From an uncultured SAR86 cluster bacterium (GTDB taxonomy: Bacteria > Pseudomonadota > Gammaproteobacteria > Magnimaribacterales > TMED112): DNA of 48,178 bases. The stretch covers positions 1 through 48,178 of the forward strand of contig CACIDC010000006.1 in the NCBI GenBank assembly GCA_902585315.1. The letters run 5' to 3'. Below the pieces are notes generated by a model. The model saw nothing but the letters and a program-made list of their open reading frames with translations. It was not told where the DNA came from and did not search any database. This document shows, in pieces, positions 1-7,960 of the stretch (its first letter is position 1; every line of letters begins with the position of its first letter). A program made the position numbers and the translations under genes.

Positions 1-786
1 TGCAACCGAAATAAGTTTTTCATTCGTTCGAATACCAACTACCCTTGTGTTACTCCCTTTTGAAAAAATAATTTGTTTTTGATTAATTTTATTTAATTGC
101 TCCAGCCTATCTCTTATCGCTGCTGCTTGTTCAAATTTTTCTAGATCAGCTGCTTGTAGCATTTCTTCCTTCATTTTCTTTTCAAGATGTTTGAAATTGC
201 CTTTAAGAATTGTTTTGGTATCTTCAATGTCTTTTCTGTACTCTGTTTTATTAATTTCACCGACACAGGGTGCAGTGCACCGACCAATTTGATACTCCAT
301 GCATGGCCTTGATCTATTTTTAAAGTAGTTATCACTACAAGTTCGTATCTTAAAAACTTTTTGAATTTGATTTACAGCTATCCGGGTTGCATAAGCACTT
401 GTGTATGGGCCATAAAGACCTTCGTGACCTTTTAGAACTCTTTTAGTTTGAATTTTGGGAAAGTCATGATTTTCATCTAAGTGAATAAAGGGATAACTTT
501 TATCGTCCCTTAATAAGATATTGAATCTTGGTTTTTCTGATTTAATCAGGTTCTGTTCCAAAAGTAATGCGTCTACTTCATTATTTGTTGTAACAAAATC
601 TAATTTGTTTGCTAAAGACACCAGTCTTTTAGTTTTATAAGTTTGGGTACCAGAAAAATAACTTCTAGCTCTTTTTTTAAGATTTTTTGCCTTACCGATA
701 TATAAGACTTCATTATTATTGAAAAACTTATATATGCCAGGCTCTTCGGGAAATTTAGCGGTTAAGGCTTTTAGATCTTTATTCAA
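1..786 (-). CDS. uvrC: UvrABC excision nuclease subunit C, 3' end missing
   Basis: UvrC makes the two incisions around bulky DNA damage, together with UvrB. The first 262 residues are visible. The GIY-YIG nuclease domain lies at the N-terminus, with GIY at residues 17-19 and YIG at 29-31 followed by GKAKNLKKRARSYF. A Cys-rich segment (CMEYQIGRCTAPCVG) comes next, and then the UVR helix pair that contacts UvrB at about 200-235. The gene runs off the window edge, so most of the C-terminal RNase H-like nuclease and HhH domains are outside. No upstream ATG is possible; I chose the TTG at 786, which aligns with the family N-terminus and overlaps the end of pgi by 8 bases, suggesting translational coupling. 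Identification is secure; the start codon is likely. Confidence 0.95.
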   Translation of the reverse strand, partial: MNKDLKALTAKFPEEPGIYKFFNNNEVLYIGKAKNLKKRARSYFSGTQTYKTKRLVSLANKLDFVTTNNEVDALLLEQNLIKSEKPRFNILLRDDKSYPFIHLDENHDFPKIQTKRVLKGHEGLYGPYTSAYATRIAVNQIQKVFKIRTCSDNYFKNRSRPCMEYQIGRCTAPCVGEINKTEYRKDIEDTKTILKGNFKHLEKKMKEEMLQAADLEKFEQAAAIRDRLEQLNKINQKQIIFSKGSNTRVVGIRTNEKLISVA

Positions 787-2107
787 TTTCTTTCTTTGTA
801 TTTATTTTACCTAATTCAACCCCCCATTGATCGAATGGATTAATGTTCCAAAACATGCTCATGAATATGGTTTTATTTTCCCAAATTGCAATTAACTCGC
901 CTAAAGATTCTGGTGATATATTTTTTAAAAGTACTGTTGTATATCTCTTAGGTAAAACTTTCTTATGTGAGTTAGGTTCATTTAAGGTGCCGTCTCTAAG
1001 AGATTTAGTTTGTCCTTTAAATTGTTTGAAATTTAAATCATCATTTTTTGAAGCAATAAAGTAGCTATTGGTTTCTCTATTTCCTTGAAATAAATGTTGA
1101 AAAAAGGAGTGTTGAGATCTTGGGCCATACCCACCCCAAATAATTGACCCAGTATTAAAACCCAACAGTTCATTTGTATCTCTATCCACTGATTTTCCAA
1201 GGGACTCCATTTCAAGCTGTTGGGCATAGGCATAGAAATTTCTCAATTTATAGTCGTAATTGAGGATTAATGTCGTATCAAAATTTAATAAATTATTGAA
1301 AACGATATCTTGTATAGCCAATGAAAGTGCTGGATTTAATCCAGGCTTCTGTGAACTTAAAATATCTATACTATTTGCCCCCGATAAGAATTTTTCAAAA
1401 GCGGTTCGACCATGTGATAAAAAGAATCCTATATTTATTCCAGTCCAAATTGAAAATCTTCCGCCAGTACCAACGTCAAAATCTAAAATGTTGTTTGCAT
1501 TAATGCCATAATCAATTGCTGATTTTCTCGATGCCGTTACCGCAAATGTGTTGTTAAGATATTTATTTTTGGTAATTACTTCATAACTTCTTAAAGTTTC
1601 AAGAGTTGAAAAAGATTTTGAAGCAATGACTAAGCCGTATTCAGATAAATCTAAATCTTTAAACTTTTCAAACTCAGCTGGGTCACTGCCTGTAACAAAA
1701 TTAATTTCGATTTCATCGTTCGAAAAAACATCATGCATAAGTTTTGGTCCTAGGTATGAACCTCCAATACCAAAAATTATTATTTTTTTAAAATTGGTTT
1801 TAATTAATTTCGTTAAAACTTCTAATTCATCTAAATTTTTTGAATATAAATCTGATTCTGGTTCTCTATATTTAAAGTGTGTGACTGCTCTGTTTTCGGT
1901 ATTATTTAGTCTGACTCCAGACTTGAGATCCTGAAATTTTTGCACGAAGTCATGTTTTTCAGCATAATTTTCAAAATAACTAAAAGTTGCTTCGTTGATT
2001 AATGCTGTGGATTGGTCAATTGACAAAAAGCCCGTTGAAAACTTTCTTTCACAAACTCCATGAGTTTGTTCAGCAGAAATATTATTTAATAAATCTTGGA
2101 ATTTCAC
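779..2107 (-). CDS. pgi: Glucose-6-phosphate isomerase
   Basis: Interconverts glucose 6-phosphate and fructose 6-phosphate in the cytoplasm. At 442 residues it is the short bacterial form, about 100 residues below the E. coli enzyme. Visible motifs are the sugar-phosphate loop GIGGSYLG (113-120), GGRFS (215-219), the presumed catalytic Glu in QLEMESLGK (E301), and the C-terminal signature FDQWGVELGK with its conserved Lys. The segment around the active-site His reads WGGYGPRSQHSFFQ, where many isomerases have a GTNGQH-like sequence. The start is GTG, overlapping the pyrF stop as GTGA. It lies between pyrF and uvrC in a tightly packed minus-strand run, so it is probably co-transcribed with pyrF. 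Confidence 0.93.
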   Translation of the reverse strand: MKFQDLLNNISAEQTHGVCERKFSTGFLSIDQSTALINEATFSYFENYAEKHDFVQKFQDLKSGVRLNNTENRAVTHFKYREPESDLYSKNLDELEVLTKLIKTNFKKIIIFGIGGSYLGPKLMHDVFSNDEIEINFVTGSDPAEFEKFKDLDLSEYGLVIASKSFSTLETLRSYEVITKNKYLNNTFAVTASRKSAIDYGINANNILDFDVGTGGRFSIWTGINIGFFLSHGRTAFEKFLSGANSIDILSSQKPGLNPALSLAIQDIVFNNLLNFDTTLILNYDYKLRNFYAYAQQLEMESLGKSVDRDTNELLGFNTGSIIWGGYGPRSQHSFFQHLFQGNRETNSYFIASKNDDLNFKQFKGQTKSLRDGTLNEPNSHKKVLPKRYTTVLLKNISPESLGELIAIWENKTIFMSMFWNINPFDQWGVELGKINTKKEIE

Positions 2108-2757
2108 GAGTAATCCTTTATTGCTTCTCCAATTTCTTTTGCCTGTGTAATCGGTCTACCAACTACAATATAATCAGCACCTTTAGAGTATGCTTCACCC
2201 GATGTCATTACTCTTTTTTGATCATCGAATGTGTGTTGATTTCTTATCCCTGGCACAACCTTTATCAATGAAGTGTCTTTAATGATTTCAAGTTCTTGTG
2301 AACTACATACAATTCCATCAATTTTCGTCTCCATCGCAAGACTGATTAAATTATCAAATTGTTTTTTGAAATCATTATTATAAAGTTCTCTGGTATCACT
2401 ATCATCAAGGCTTGTTAGCAAACTAACACCAAGAATCTTTGTATCTCCCTTAGCTTCATTAGCAGCCTGAATCATATCTCGACCACCTTGAAGATGTATT
2501 GTTGTTAGTTTGACATTATATTGAGATATTTCTTCAACGGATTTTTTGACAGTATTTGGTATATCATGCAATTTCAAATCTAAAAATATCTCAAAACCCT
2601 TATGAGATAAAAATTCTAAAACCTTAGGTCCTTCTGATATGAATAGCTGTAAACCTACTTTGGCAATACATTTTTGGGGGTCAAGCTTAGAGATAAAATT
2701 AGATACTTCATCGATGTTTTTAAAATCGAGTGCAATAATTAGTCTTTTGTTCGACAT
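2104..2757 (-). CDS. pyrF: Orotidine 5'-phosphate decarboxylase
   Basis: Catalyses the last step of UMP synthesis, OMP to UMP plus CO2. The 217-residue length is normal for the bacterial family. The catalytic Asp/Lys network is visible as LDLKLHDIPNTV (D60, K62, D65), with ALDF near the N-terminus (D11) and a C-terminal phosphate-binding stretch VVPGIRN...YIVVGRPI. The ATG start is clear. It lies 33 bases downstream of rpsA and overlaps pgi by 4 bases. In Pseudomonas-type genomes ihfB and lapA/lapB genes lie between rpsA and pyrF; here they are absent. Confidence 0.95.
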   Translation of the reverse strand: MSNKRLIIALDFKNIDEVSNFISKLDPQKCIAKVGLQLFISEGPKVLEFLSHKGFEIFLDLKLHDIPNTVKKSVEEISQYNVKLTTIHLQGGRDMIQAANEAKGDTKILGVSLLTSLDDSDTRELYNNDFKKQFDNLISLAMETKIDGIVCSSQELEIIKDTSLIKVVPGIRNQHTFDDQKRVMTSGEAYSKGADYIVVGRPITQAKEIGEAIKDYS

Positions 2758-2790
2758 AACTTGAATTGTATTTAAAAGATTTGATATTTA

Positions 2791-4104
2791 CTAGGAAACA
2801 AGGGTGAGAGAAATTCTCTCTCTTTCAGAATCCATGCCACTAATAGAAACTGTAACTTCTTCACCAGCTTTATATAAATCTTGTATTGTTTGAGAGCCAA
2901 CTTCGATCTCTGAGTGGTGAATTAGGCCATCAATGCCACCATCTAGTTCAACGAACACACCAAAATCAGTCACTGATTTAATTTTAAGTTTCTCAAGAAC
3001 ATCACCATTGTTATGCTTATCTTCAAACTCTTTCCACGGGTTCTCTGTCGTATGTTTTCTACTCAACGAAACTTTCCTTTCCTCAAGATCAATTTCCATG
3101 ACTTTCACATCAATTTTATCGCCTTTCTCTAGAATTGAAGCTGGGTTGATATTTTTGTTTTTCCAATCGAGATCAGTGATGTGTACTAATCCTTCAATAT
3201 CATCATCAAGTTTTACGAAACATCCATAATCTGTGGTTAGAGCAACTTCTCCATTCACAACTTGGCCAACATGATATTTGCTTTCAATATCTTTCCAAGG
3301 ATCCTCAGAAAGTTGTTTTAGACCCAAAGAAACTCTCATTTTTTCTTCATCAAAGGAGAGAACCATAAATTCCATTTTTTCACCAACTTTTAGCACTTCT
3401 TTCGGATGCATAACTCTTTTCCAAGATAAATCGGTAATATGAAGTAAGCCATCTAAACCACCTAGATCAACAAAAGCACCATAGTCTGTCAGGTTCTTGA
3501 TGGTGCCCTCAATTTTTTCACCTTCTTTGATGATTCCTAGCAATCTTTCTCTCTCTTCAGAATTCTGTTCTTGCAATACTGCCTTTCTAGAAAGAACAAT
3601 ATTTGATCTTTTCTTATCGAATTTCATTACTTTGAAATCAAGAGTTTGGCCTGTTAAGTCTGGATAATCTTTGCCTCCTTTTGGATCTATTAGAGAGCCA
3701 GGCAAGAATGCTTTAACGACGTCAACGAACACTGTAAAACCGCCCTTAACTTTATTAACAACTTTACCTTCGACGTAGACTCCATCATTATGAGCTGTTT
3801 CCAACTTATCCCATGTTTCTTGTTTTCTTGCTTTATCTCGAGAAAGTCTTATCTCACCGTACCCATCATCTAGTGCATCAAGCATGACTTCAACCTCATC
3901 GCCTACCTCAACAACTAATTTACTTGCGTGATCTTGAAATTCTTCAATGGATACAAGCCCATCAGATTTGAAACCAATATCTAATGTGACCCACTTCTTA
4001 CCAATTTCTACAACATTGGCTTTAACTAATGATCCTTGAACAAGATTGAACTCGCTAAAACTTTTATCTAGCAAATTTTGTAATGTGTTATCAGTATTTT
4101 TCAT
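2791..4104 (-). CDS. rpsA: 30S ribosomal protein S1, five S1 domains
   Basis: S1 binds mRNA on the 30S subunit and helps to initiate translation, especially on messages with weak Shine-Dalgarno sites. The 437-residue protein begins like gammaproteobacterial S1 and has five successive S1 (OB-fold) domains. Diagnostic stretches are KGGFTVFVDVVKAFLPGSL in domain 2, TDYGAFVDLGGLDGLLHITD in domain 3, TDYGCFVKLDD in domain 4 and TDFGVFVELDGGIDGLIH in domain 5. It ends at ERERISLTLVS, where E. coli S1 (557 residues) continues into a sixth domain, so that domain is missing. The ATG start overlaps the end of cmk by 14 bases, and the cmk-rpsA order is conserved. Confidence 0.95.
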   Translation of the reverse strand: MKNTDNTLQNLLDKSFSEFNLVQGSLVKANVVEIGKKWVTLDIGFKSDGLVSIEEFQDHASKLVVEVGDEVEVMLDALDDGYGEIRLSRDKARKQETWDKLETAHNDGVYVEGKVVNKVKGGFTVFVDVVKAFLPGSLIDPKGGKDYPDLTGQTLDFKVMKFDKKRSNIVLSRKAVLQEQNSEERERLLGIIKEGEKIEGTIKNLTDYGAFVDLGGLDGLLHITDLSWKRVMHPKEVLKVGEKMEFMVLSFDEEKMRVSLGLKQLSEDPWKDIESKYHVGQVVNGEVALTTDYGCFVKLDDDIEGLVHITDLDWKNKNINPASILEKGDKIDVKVMEIDLEERKVSLSRKHTTENPWKEFEDKHNNGDVLEKLKIKSVTDFGVFVELDGGIDGLIHHSEIEVGSQTIQDLYKAGEEVTVSISGMDSERERISLTLVS

Positions 4105-4732
4105 TAATTAATTTTTTTATCAAATTTGTAATTTCTCCAACAGTCTTCTCTGAACTGTCAATGAAAATTGAATCCTCAGTTTGTTTTAATGGTGATTGAG
4201 TTCTTTTAGTATCTCTATCATCTCTGAGTACAATCTCATTTTTGAGTTCGGAAATATTAACCTTTTGTCCAGCATTTCTCAACTGATTTGCTCTCCTCAT
4301 TACTCTTTCTTCTAAATTTGCAGTTAAAAAAATTTTTACGAGCGAATCTGGAAAAAGTTTAGATGACATATCACGTCCTTCAGCGACTAAACCTGGTTCT
4401 TTTCGATAGGTTTTTTGAATCATGGTTAATTTATCCCTTACCCCAGATAATTGAGATAGCTCCGATGAAAGTTTTGTTATTGCAGGTCCTCTTATATCAT
4501 CAGTAATATTCTTATTTCGGTATGAAATAGTTTCATGTTCTAGATCATATTCGTGATTTATATGGTTTATCTCTTGTGTTATATCTGTGACCCCAATTGA
4601 ATGCAGAAAAGCATAACATCTATATATCAAACCACTATCTAAATAATTCCAATTTAAATCAATTGCTAAGGCTTTTGAGATAGTTCCTTTACCAGAACCA
4701 GAGGGTCCATCAATTGTAACTATTGGTACCAT
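4091..4732 (-). CDS. cmk: Cytidylate kinase
   Basis: Phosphorylates CMP and dCMP with ATP in pyrimidine nucleotide recycling. The 213-residue protein opens with the P-loop GPSGSGKG (residues 9-16). It continues with the CMP-binding region (DSGLIYRCYA, near residue 32), a GRDMSS stretch and the lid segment REDD-like LRDDRDTKR. Length and order agree with the family. The ATG start lies inside the 3' end of aroA (13-base overlap), and the gene overlaps rpsA by 14 bases, so aroA-cmk-rpsA looks translationally coupled. Neighbour order supports the call independently of the motifs. Confidence 0.95.
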   Translation of the reverse strand: MVPIVTIDGPSGSGKGTISKALAIDLNWNYLDSGLIYRCYAFLHSIGVTDITQEINHINHEYDLEHETISYRNKNITDDIRGPAITKLSSELSQLSGVRDKLTMIQKTYRKEPGLVAEGRDMSSKLFPDSLVKIFLTANLEERVMRRANQLRNAGQKVNISELKNEIVLRDDRDTKRTQSPLKQTEDSIFIDSSEKTVGEITNLIKKLINEKY

Positions 4733-5901
4733 GCTTTTATCACCTCAAAGAAACCTGGAAAAGAAGTTTCCACTGATTCAGTTTCATCAAAATTAATTTT
4801 TTTACCAGTTACAAGCGCTGCAATCACAAAACTCATAATAATCCTATGATCGCCACCTGTCTCTAAATCTACACTATCATTATCATGATTTTTTGATGGG
4901 ATGATTTCAAAACCGTCTTCAAATTCTGTTAAACCAATATTTGGATTAAACTTTTTCATGTTATCCAGCAATAAAGTAATCCTGTCAGATTCTTTATATC
5001 TAAGTTCTTTAGCATCTCTAATTGTAGTTTTCCCCTCAGCAAACATCGCTAAAATTGCAATCAAAGGTATTTCATCTATTAAATTAGGAATACTTTTTCC
5101 TGAAATAGAAACTCCTTTTAAATTTGTGTCAAACCTGGCGGTTATATCTGACCTAGGTTCATTTGATATTATGCAAGCATTATTTAACTCAATTTTTGCA
5201 CCCATTTCTTCTAGAACATTTAGAAAAGCTGTTCTAGTTTTATTTACTCCTATGCCTTTTAAAGGAATATCTTTATTCGTCAGAATATTTGCGGCAATAA
5301 GGTATGCTGCAGAAGAAAAATCTTTGGGAACATCAATAAATTTCTTTGTTATTTCTCTAGCACCATCAAAGATTATCTTATTACCTTCTCTGAAAATTTC
5401 TGCATCACATTCCTGTAATAAACGTTCTGTATGATCTCTGGAAGGTATATTTTCGATTATTTCAATTTTAGTTTTTGATGAAAGAGCTGCAAAGAGAAGA
5501 CATGATTTAATTTGAGCACTTGGTATTTCTAATTCATATACAAAATTTGATAGTAATTTTGATTCAGCTATTTCTATTGGTGGATATTTATCCTCTCTCA
5601 AAGAAATTTTTGCACCCCAATTGTTTAGTGGATCAGAAATTCTTCTCATTGGTCGATTGGAAAGGGATTTATCCCCAATTAAAGTACATTTTTTTCCTGA
5701 TCCAGCAATGTACCCTGTCAAAAGACGAATTCCTGTGCCTGAGTTGCCTAAATTAAGCATAAGATTTTTGCTGTATTGAGCAAATTGATTTGCAGCCTTA
5801 AGGGTGTTTTTTACGTCTTCACCAATGAAACTTTCATCAAAATCTAAATTTAAAACAGCGCATCTTTGCGCAATAGATTTGTCTTTGGGAAGTTCAATCA
5901 C
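4720..5901 (-). CDS. aroA: 3-phosphoshikimate 1-carboxyvinyltransferase (EPSP synthase)
   Basis: Joins shikimate 3-phosphate and phosphoenolpyruvate in the sixth step of the shikimate pathway. The 393-residue sequence shows the N-terminal DKSIAQR substrate site (K8), LGNSGTGIRLL (51-61), GDKSLSNRPM (76-85), the Asp/Glu segment LIDEIPL, YKESDRI and the C-terminal GGDHRI. It is somewhat shorter than the E. coli enzyme (427). SIAQR in place of the commoner S-S/H-R version is the only oddity I note. The start is GTG, in a 4-base GTGA overlap with the tyrA stop. It lies between tyrA and cmk, as in Pseudomonas, where tyrA and aroA are often fused; here they are separate. Confidence 0.95.
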   Translation of the reverse strand: MIELPKDKSIAQRCAVLNLDFDESFIGEDVKNTLKAANQFAQYSKNLMLNLGNSGTGIRLLTGYIAGSGKKCTLIGDKSLSNRPMRRISDPLNNWGAKISLREDKYPPIEIAESKLLSNFVYELEIPSAQIKSCLLFAALSSKTKIEIIENIPSRDHTERLLQECDAEIFREGNKIIFDGAREITKKFIDVPKDFSSAAYLIAANILTNKDIPLKGIGVNKTRTAFLNVLEEMGAKIELNNACIISNEPRSDITARFDTNLKGVSISGKSIPNLIDEIPLIAILAMFAEGKTTIRDAKELRYKESDRITLLLDNMKKFNPNIGLTEFEDGFEIIPSKNHDNDSVDLETGGDHRIIMSFVIAALVTGKKINFDETESVETSFPGFFEVIKAWYQ

Positions 5902-6620
5902 AATAGTTTTTTCTTAAGCTTTTCTTTTATATATTCAAGATTTTCTTTATTATCCAAAAATATTTCATGCCAAAGATGTTCATTTGCCTCTGATAACCTC
6001 AGTATTTCTTTAAGGCTATCACCGGAGAATTTTTTGTAGTCAATATTTTCTTCATCAAGTATTTCTCTGTATATAAAACTAAATAAATGAGGAAAATGAC
6101 TAAGAAAAGCGTAATTCTTATCATGTTCTGAAAAATTCATTACAGTGGTGTTTGCCCCCAGTGAGCTCCAAAATAATCTTAATTCAGCTAACTTTTCTTG
6201 ATAAGGAGTATCAATAATAATTACTTCTTTTCCCTTAAATAAATCTGGTTCAGCATCTTCAGGTCCAACTTTATGACTCCCACAAATAGGGTGTGATGAA
6301 ATAAAATTATGAGGCAAATCTGCTTCATGCAAAAAGTTTTTAGAACTTGAAATATCAGTAATAAGACTTTCAGGAAATTTGGAAGAAAAATAAGATATGT
6401 GCTCAAGTACATCTTTTTGTCTTGTACAAATAATTATTAAAGCAAACTCTCCTTTGATATCGGAAACATCTGAAAAGATATTTTTATAGATATTAAGGTT
6501 TTTTAAAGTTGCAAGATAAGCTTCATTTGTCTCAAAACAAGTAATATTAAAGTTTTTTAAAGCATGAGCCATTGAAGTGCCCATAAAACCAGAACCTGCT
6601 ATTAATATTTCTTTACTCAT
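5898..6620 (-). CDS. tyrA: Prephenate (or arogenate) dehydrogenase
   Basis: Oxidatively decarboxylates prephenate (or arogenate) towards tyrosine. The 240-residue protein has an N-terminal Rossmann motif GSGFMG (residues 9-14) and an acidic residue after the second strand (CFETNE), which favours NAD. The dehydrogenase segment HPICGSHKVGPE carries the conserved His. It is short for the family, which is typically about 280 residues for a single-domain enzyme, mainly because of a trimmed helical C-terminus. It overlaps the preceding chorismate mutase by 8 bases and aroA by 4. Substrate preference between prephenate and arogenate cannot be read from the sequence. Confidence 0.88.
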   Translation of the reverse strand: MSKEILIAGSGFMGTSMAHALKNFNITCFETNEAYLATLKNLNIYKNIFSDVSDIKGEFALIIICTRQKDVLEHISYFSSKFPESLITDISSSKNFLHEADLPHNFISSHPICGSHKVGPEDAEPDLFKGKEVIIIDTPYQEKLAELRLFWSSLGANTTVMNFSEHDKNYAFLSHFPHLFSFIYREILDEENIDYKKFSGDSLKEILRLSEANEHLWHEIFLDNKENLEYIKEKLKKKLL

Positions 6621-6885
6621 TATTTTTTTGAGCGTTAAGTGATGTTTTCATAATCTCAACAAATATAGACTTTAAATCCTCTTTTGGATATAAGAGTGAA
6701 AGTTCTTCAATCTTTTTGAGGATTTCTTCTTCTCTAGAATCATCATGCATGTTTTTATCTAAGTTTTTTTTAACTTTTCCTATTTGAAGTGAAAGATTTA
6801 GTCTAGATTCAAGTAAAGCAATAATTTCTGAGTCAATTGCGTCTATTTCTTCTCTTATAAATAAAAGTGCTTTTTCATCATCCAT
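6613..6885 (-). CDS. Stand-alone chorismate mutase (AroQ type)
   Basis: Predicted to rearrange chorismate to prephenate. The small all-helical protein (90 residues) matches the N-terminal domain of PheA: a LFIREEIDAIDSEIIALLES helix start, an Arg-rich SRLNLSLQIGKVKK segment and DDSREEEILKKI. In this gene position related bacteria carry full PheA (chorismate mutase plus prephenate dehydratase, about 360 residues) followed by hisC; here the reading frame ends after the mutase domain and tyrA follows at once. I chose ATG at 6885, with GAG 9 bases upstream, over a TTG at 6897. The gene overlaps serC and tyrA by 8 bases each. Confidence 0.88.
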   Translation of the reverse strand: MDDEKALLFIREEIDAIDSEIIALLESRLNLSLQIGKVKKNLDKNMHDDSREEEILKKIEELSLLYPKEDLKSIFVEIMKTSLNAQKNNE

Positions 6886-7960
6886 AATTTTTCTCAAAAT
6901 TTTCCATAAAATCTTTCAGAGCAGAAACTGATTCTATTTTCATTGAATTGTAAATGCTGGCTCGCATTCCACCAACTGTTCGATGGCCTTTCAAATATCT
7001 AAGATCAGCTTTTTCAGCTTCCTCCAAAAAAACTTTTTCCAGCTCACTATTTACAATAGTGAATACCACATTATTAATAGATCTTTGTTCTGGATTTACT
7101 GGGTTTACATAAAAATTGGATTTATCGATTAGATCGTATAGCATGGCTGTTTTAGCTATGCTTTGTTTTTCCATTTCAGCTACACCACCGTTTTCCAAAT
7201 ACCAATCAAACATTTTTCCGGCTACATACCACCCAAATGTATTCGGTGTATTTAGCATGGAGCCTTCATTAGCATGCGCATCATACTTCAGAATATTTGG
7301 TAAATCAGGGTTAGATTTTTCCAAGAGTTCTTTTTTTGCAATAACTAATGTTATCCCTGAAGGACCAAAATTCTTTTGTGCACAAGCGTAAATAAAGTCA
7401 TATTTTGTGACATCGATATCCTCAGAAAATAAACATGAAGACATATCAACAAAAGAGTACGAAGAAAACCTTGGTTCCTCTGTAATTCTAATGCCTTGAA
7501 TGGTTTCATTTTTACAGTAATGAACAAGAGAAGAATTTTCCATGACATTCCAATCAGAGATACGGTCAATATTCGTATAATTTTTTTCTTTAGATGATGT
7601 GCATATATTTACATTACAAATCTTTGAAGCTTCTTTTATTGCCTTAGCAGACCATGAACCAACGTCGGCAAAGTTAGAAATTTCACCTAGATGAGCAAAG
7701 TTCATTGGAATAAGAGAAAACTGTAAGGTTGCTCCTCCTTGCATAAAAATTACATCATAGTCTTCAGATATGGAAAGCAATTTTCTAACGGAATGTTCAG
7801 CCTTGCTTGCTACTTCTTTAAAAACTTTATCGCGATGACTTATTTCAATTATGGAAGATCCAATACCTTCATAATCATATAATTCAGATTCAACTGCTTC
7901 TAATATTTCAACAGGCAATGTGGCAGGACCAGCACTGAAATTATGAACTCTCTTCTTCAT
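6878..7960 (-). CDS. serC: Phosphoserine aminotransferase
   Basis: A PLP enzyme of serine biosynthesis that converts 3-phosphohydroxypyruvate to phosphoserine; it can also act in pyridoxal phosphate synthesis. The 360-residue protein begins HNFSAGPATLP, the family hallmark. It also has MQGGATLQFSLIPMN, the PLP-lysine segment YACAQKNFGPSG, and the C-terminal GHRTVGGMRASIYN with conserved arginines. The start is ATG at 7960, inside the last codons of gyrA (20-base overlap); a TTG codon just upstream is less likely. The gyrA-serC-pheA-tyrA-aroA order is the conserved gammaproteobacterial supraoperon. Confidence 0.95.
   Translation of the reverse strand: MKKRVHNFSAGPATLPVEILEAVESELYDYEGIGSSIIEISHRDKVFKEVASKAEHSVRKLLSISEDYDVIFMQGGATLQFSLIPMNFAHLGEISNFADVGSWSAKAIKEASKICNVNICTSSKEKNYTNIDRISDWNVMENSSLVHYCKNETIQGIRITEEPRFSSYSFVDMSSCLFSEDIDVTKYDFIYACAQKNFGPSGITLVIAKKELLEKSNPDLPNILKYDAHANEGSMLNTPNTFGWYVAGKMFDWYLENGGVAEMEKQSIAKTAMLYDLIDKSNFYVNPVNPEQRSINNVVFTIVNSELEKVFLEEAEKADLRYLKGHRTVGGMRASIYNSMKIESVSALKDFMENFEKNYG

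Noticed and set aside
4901..5434. Open frame of 177 codons on the plus strand inside aroA
   Set aside because: It is antisense to a well-supported aroA, has no recognisable motif or ribosome binding site, and reflects codon usage of the true gene.
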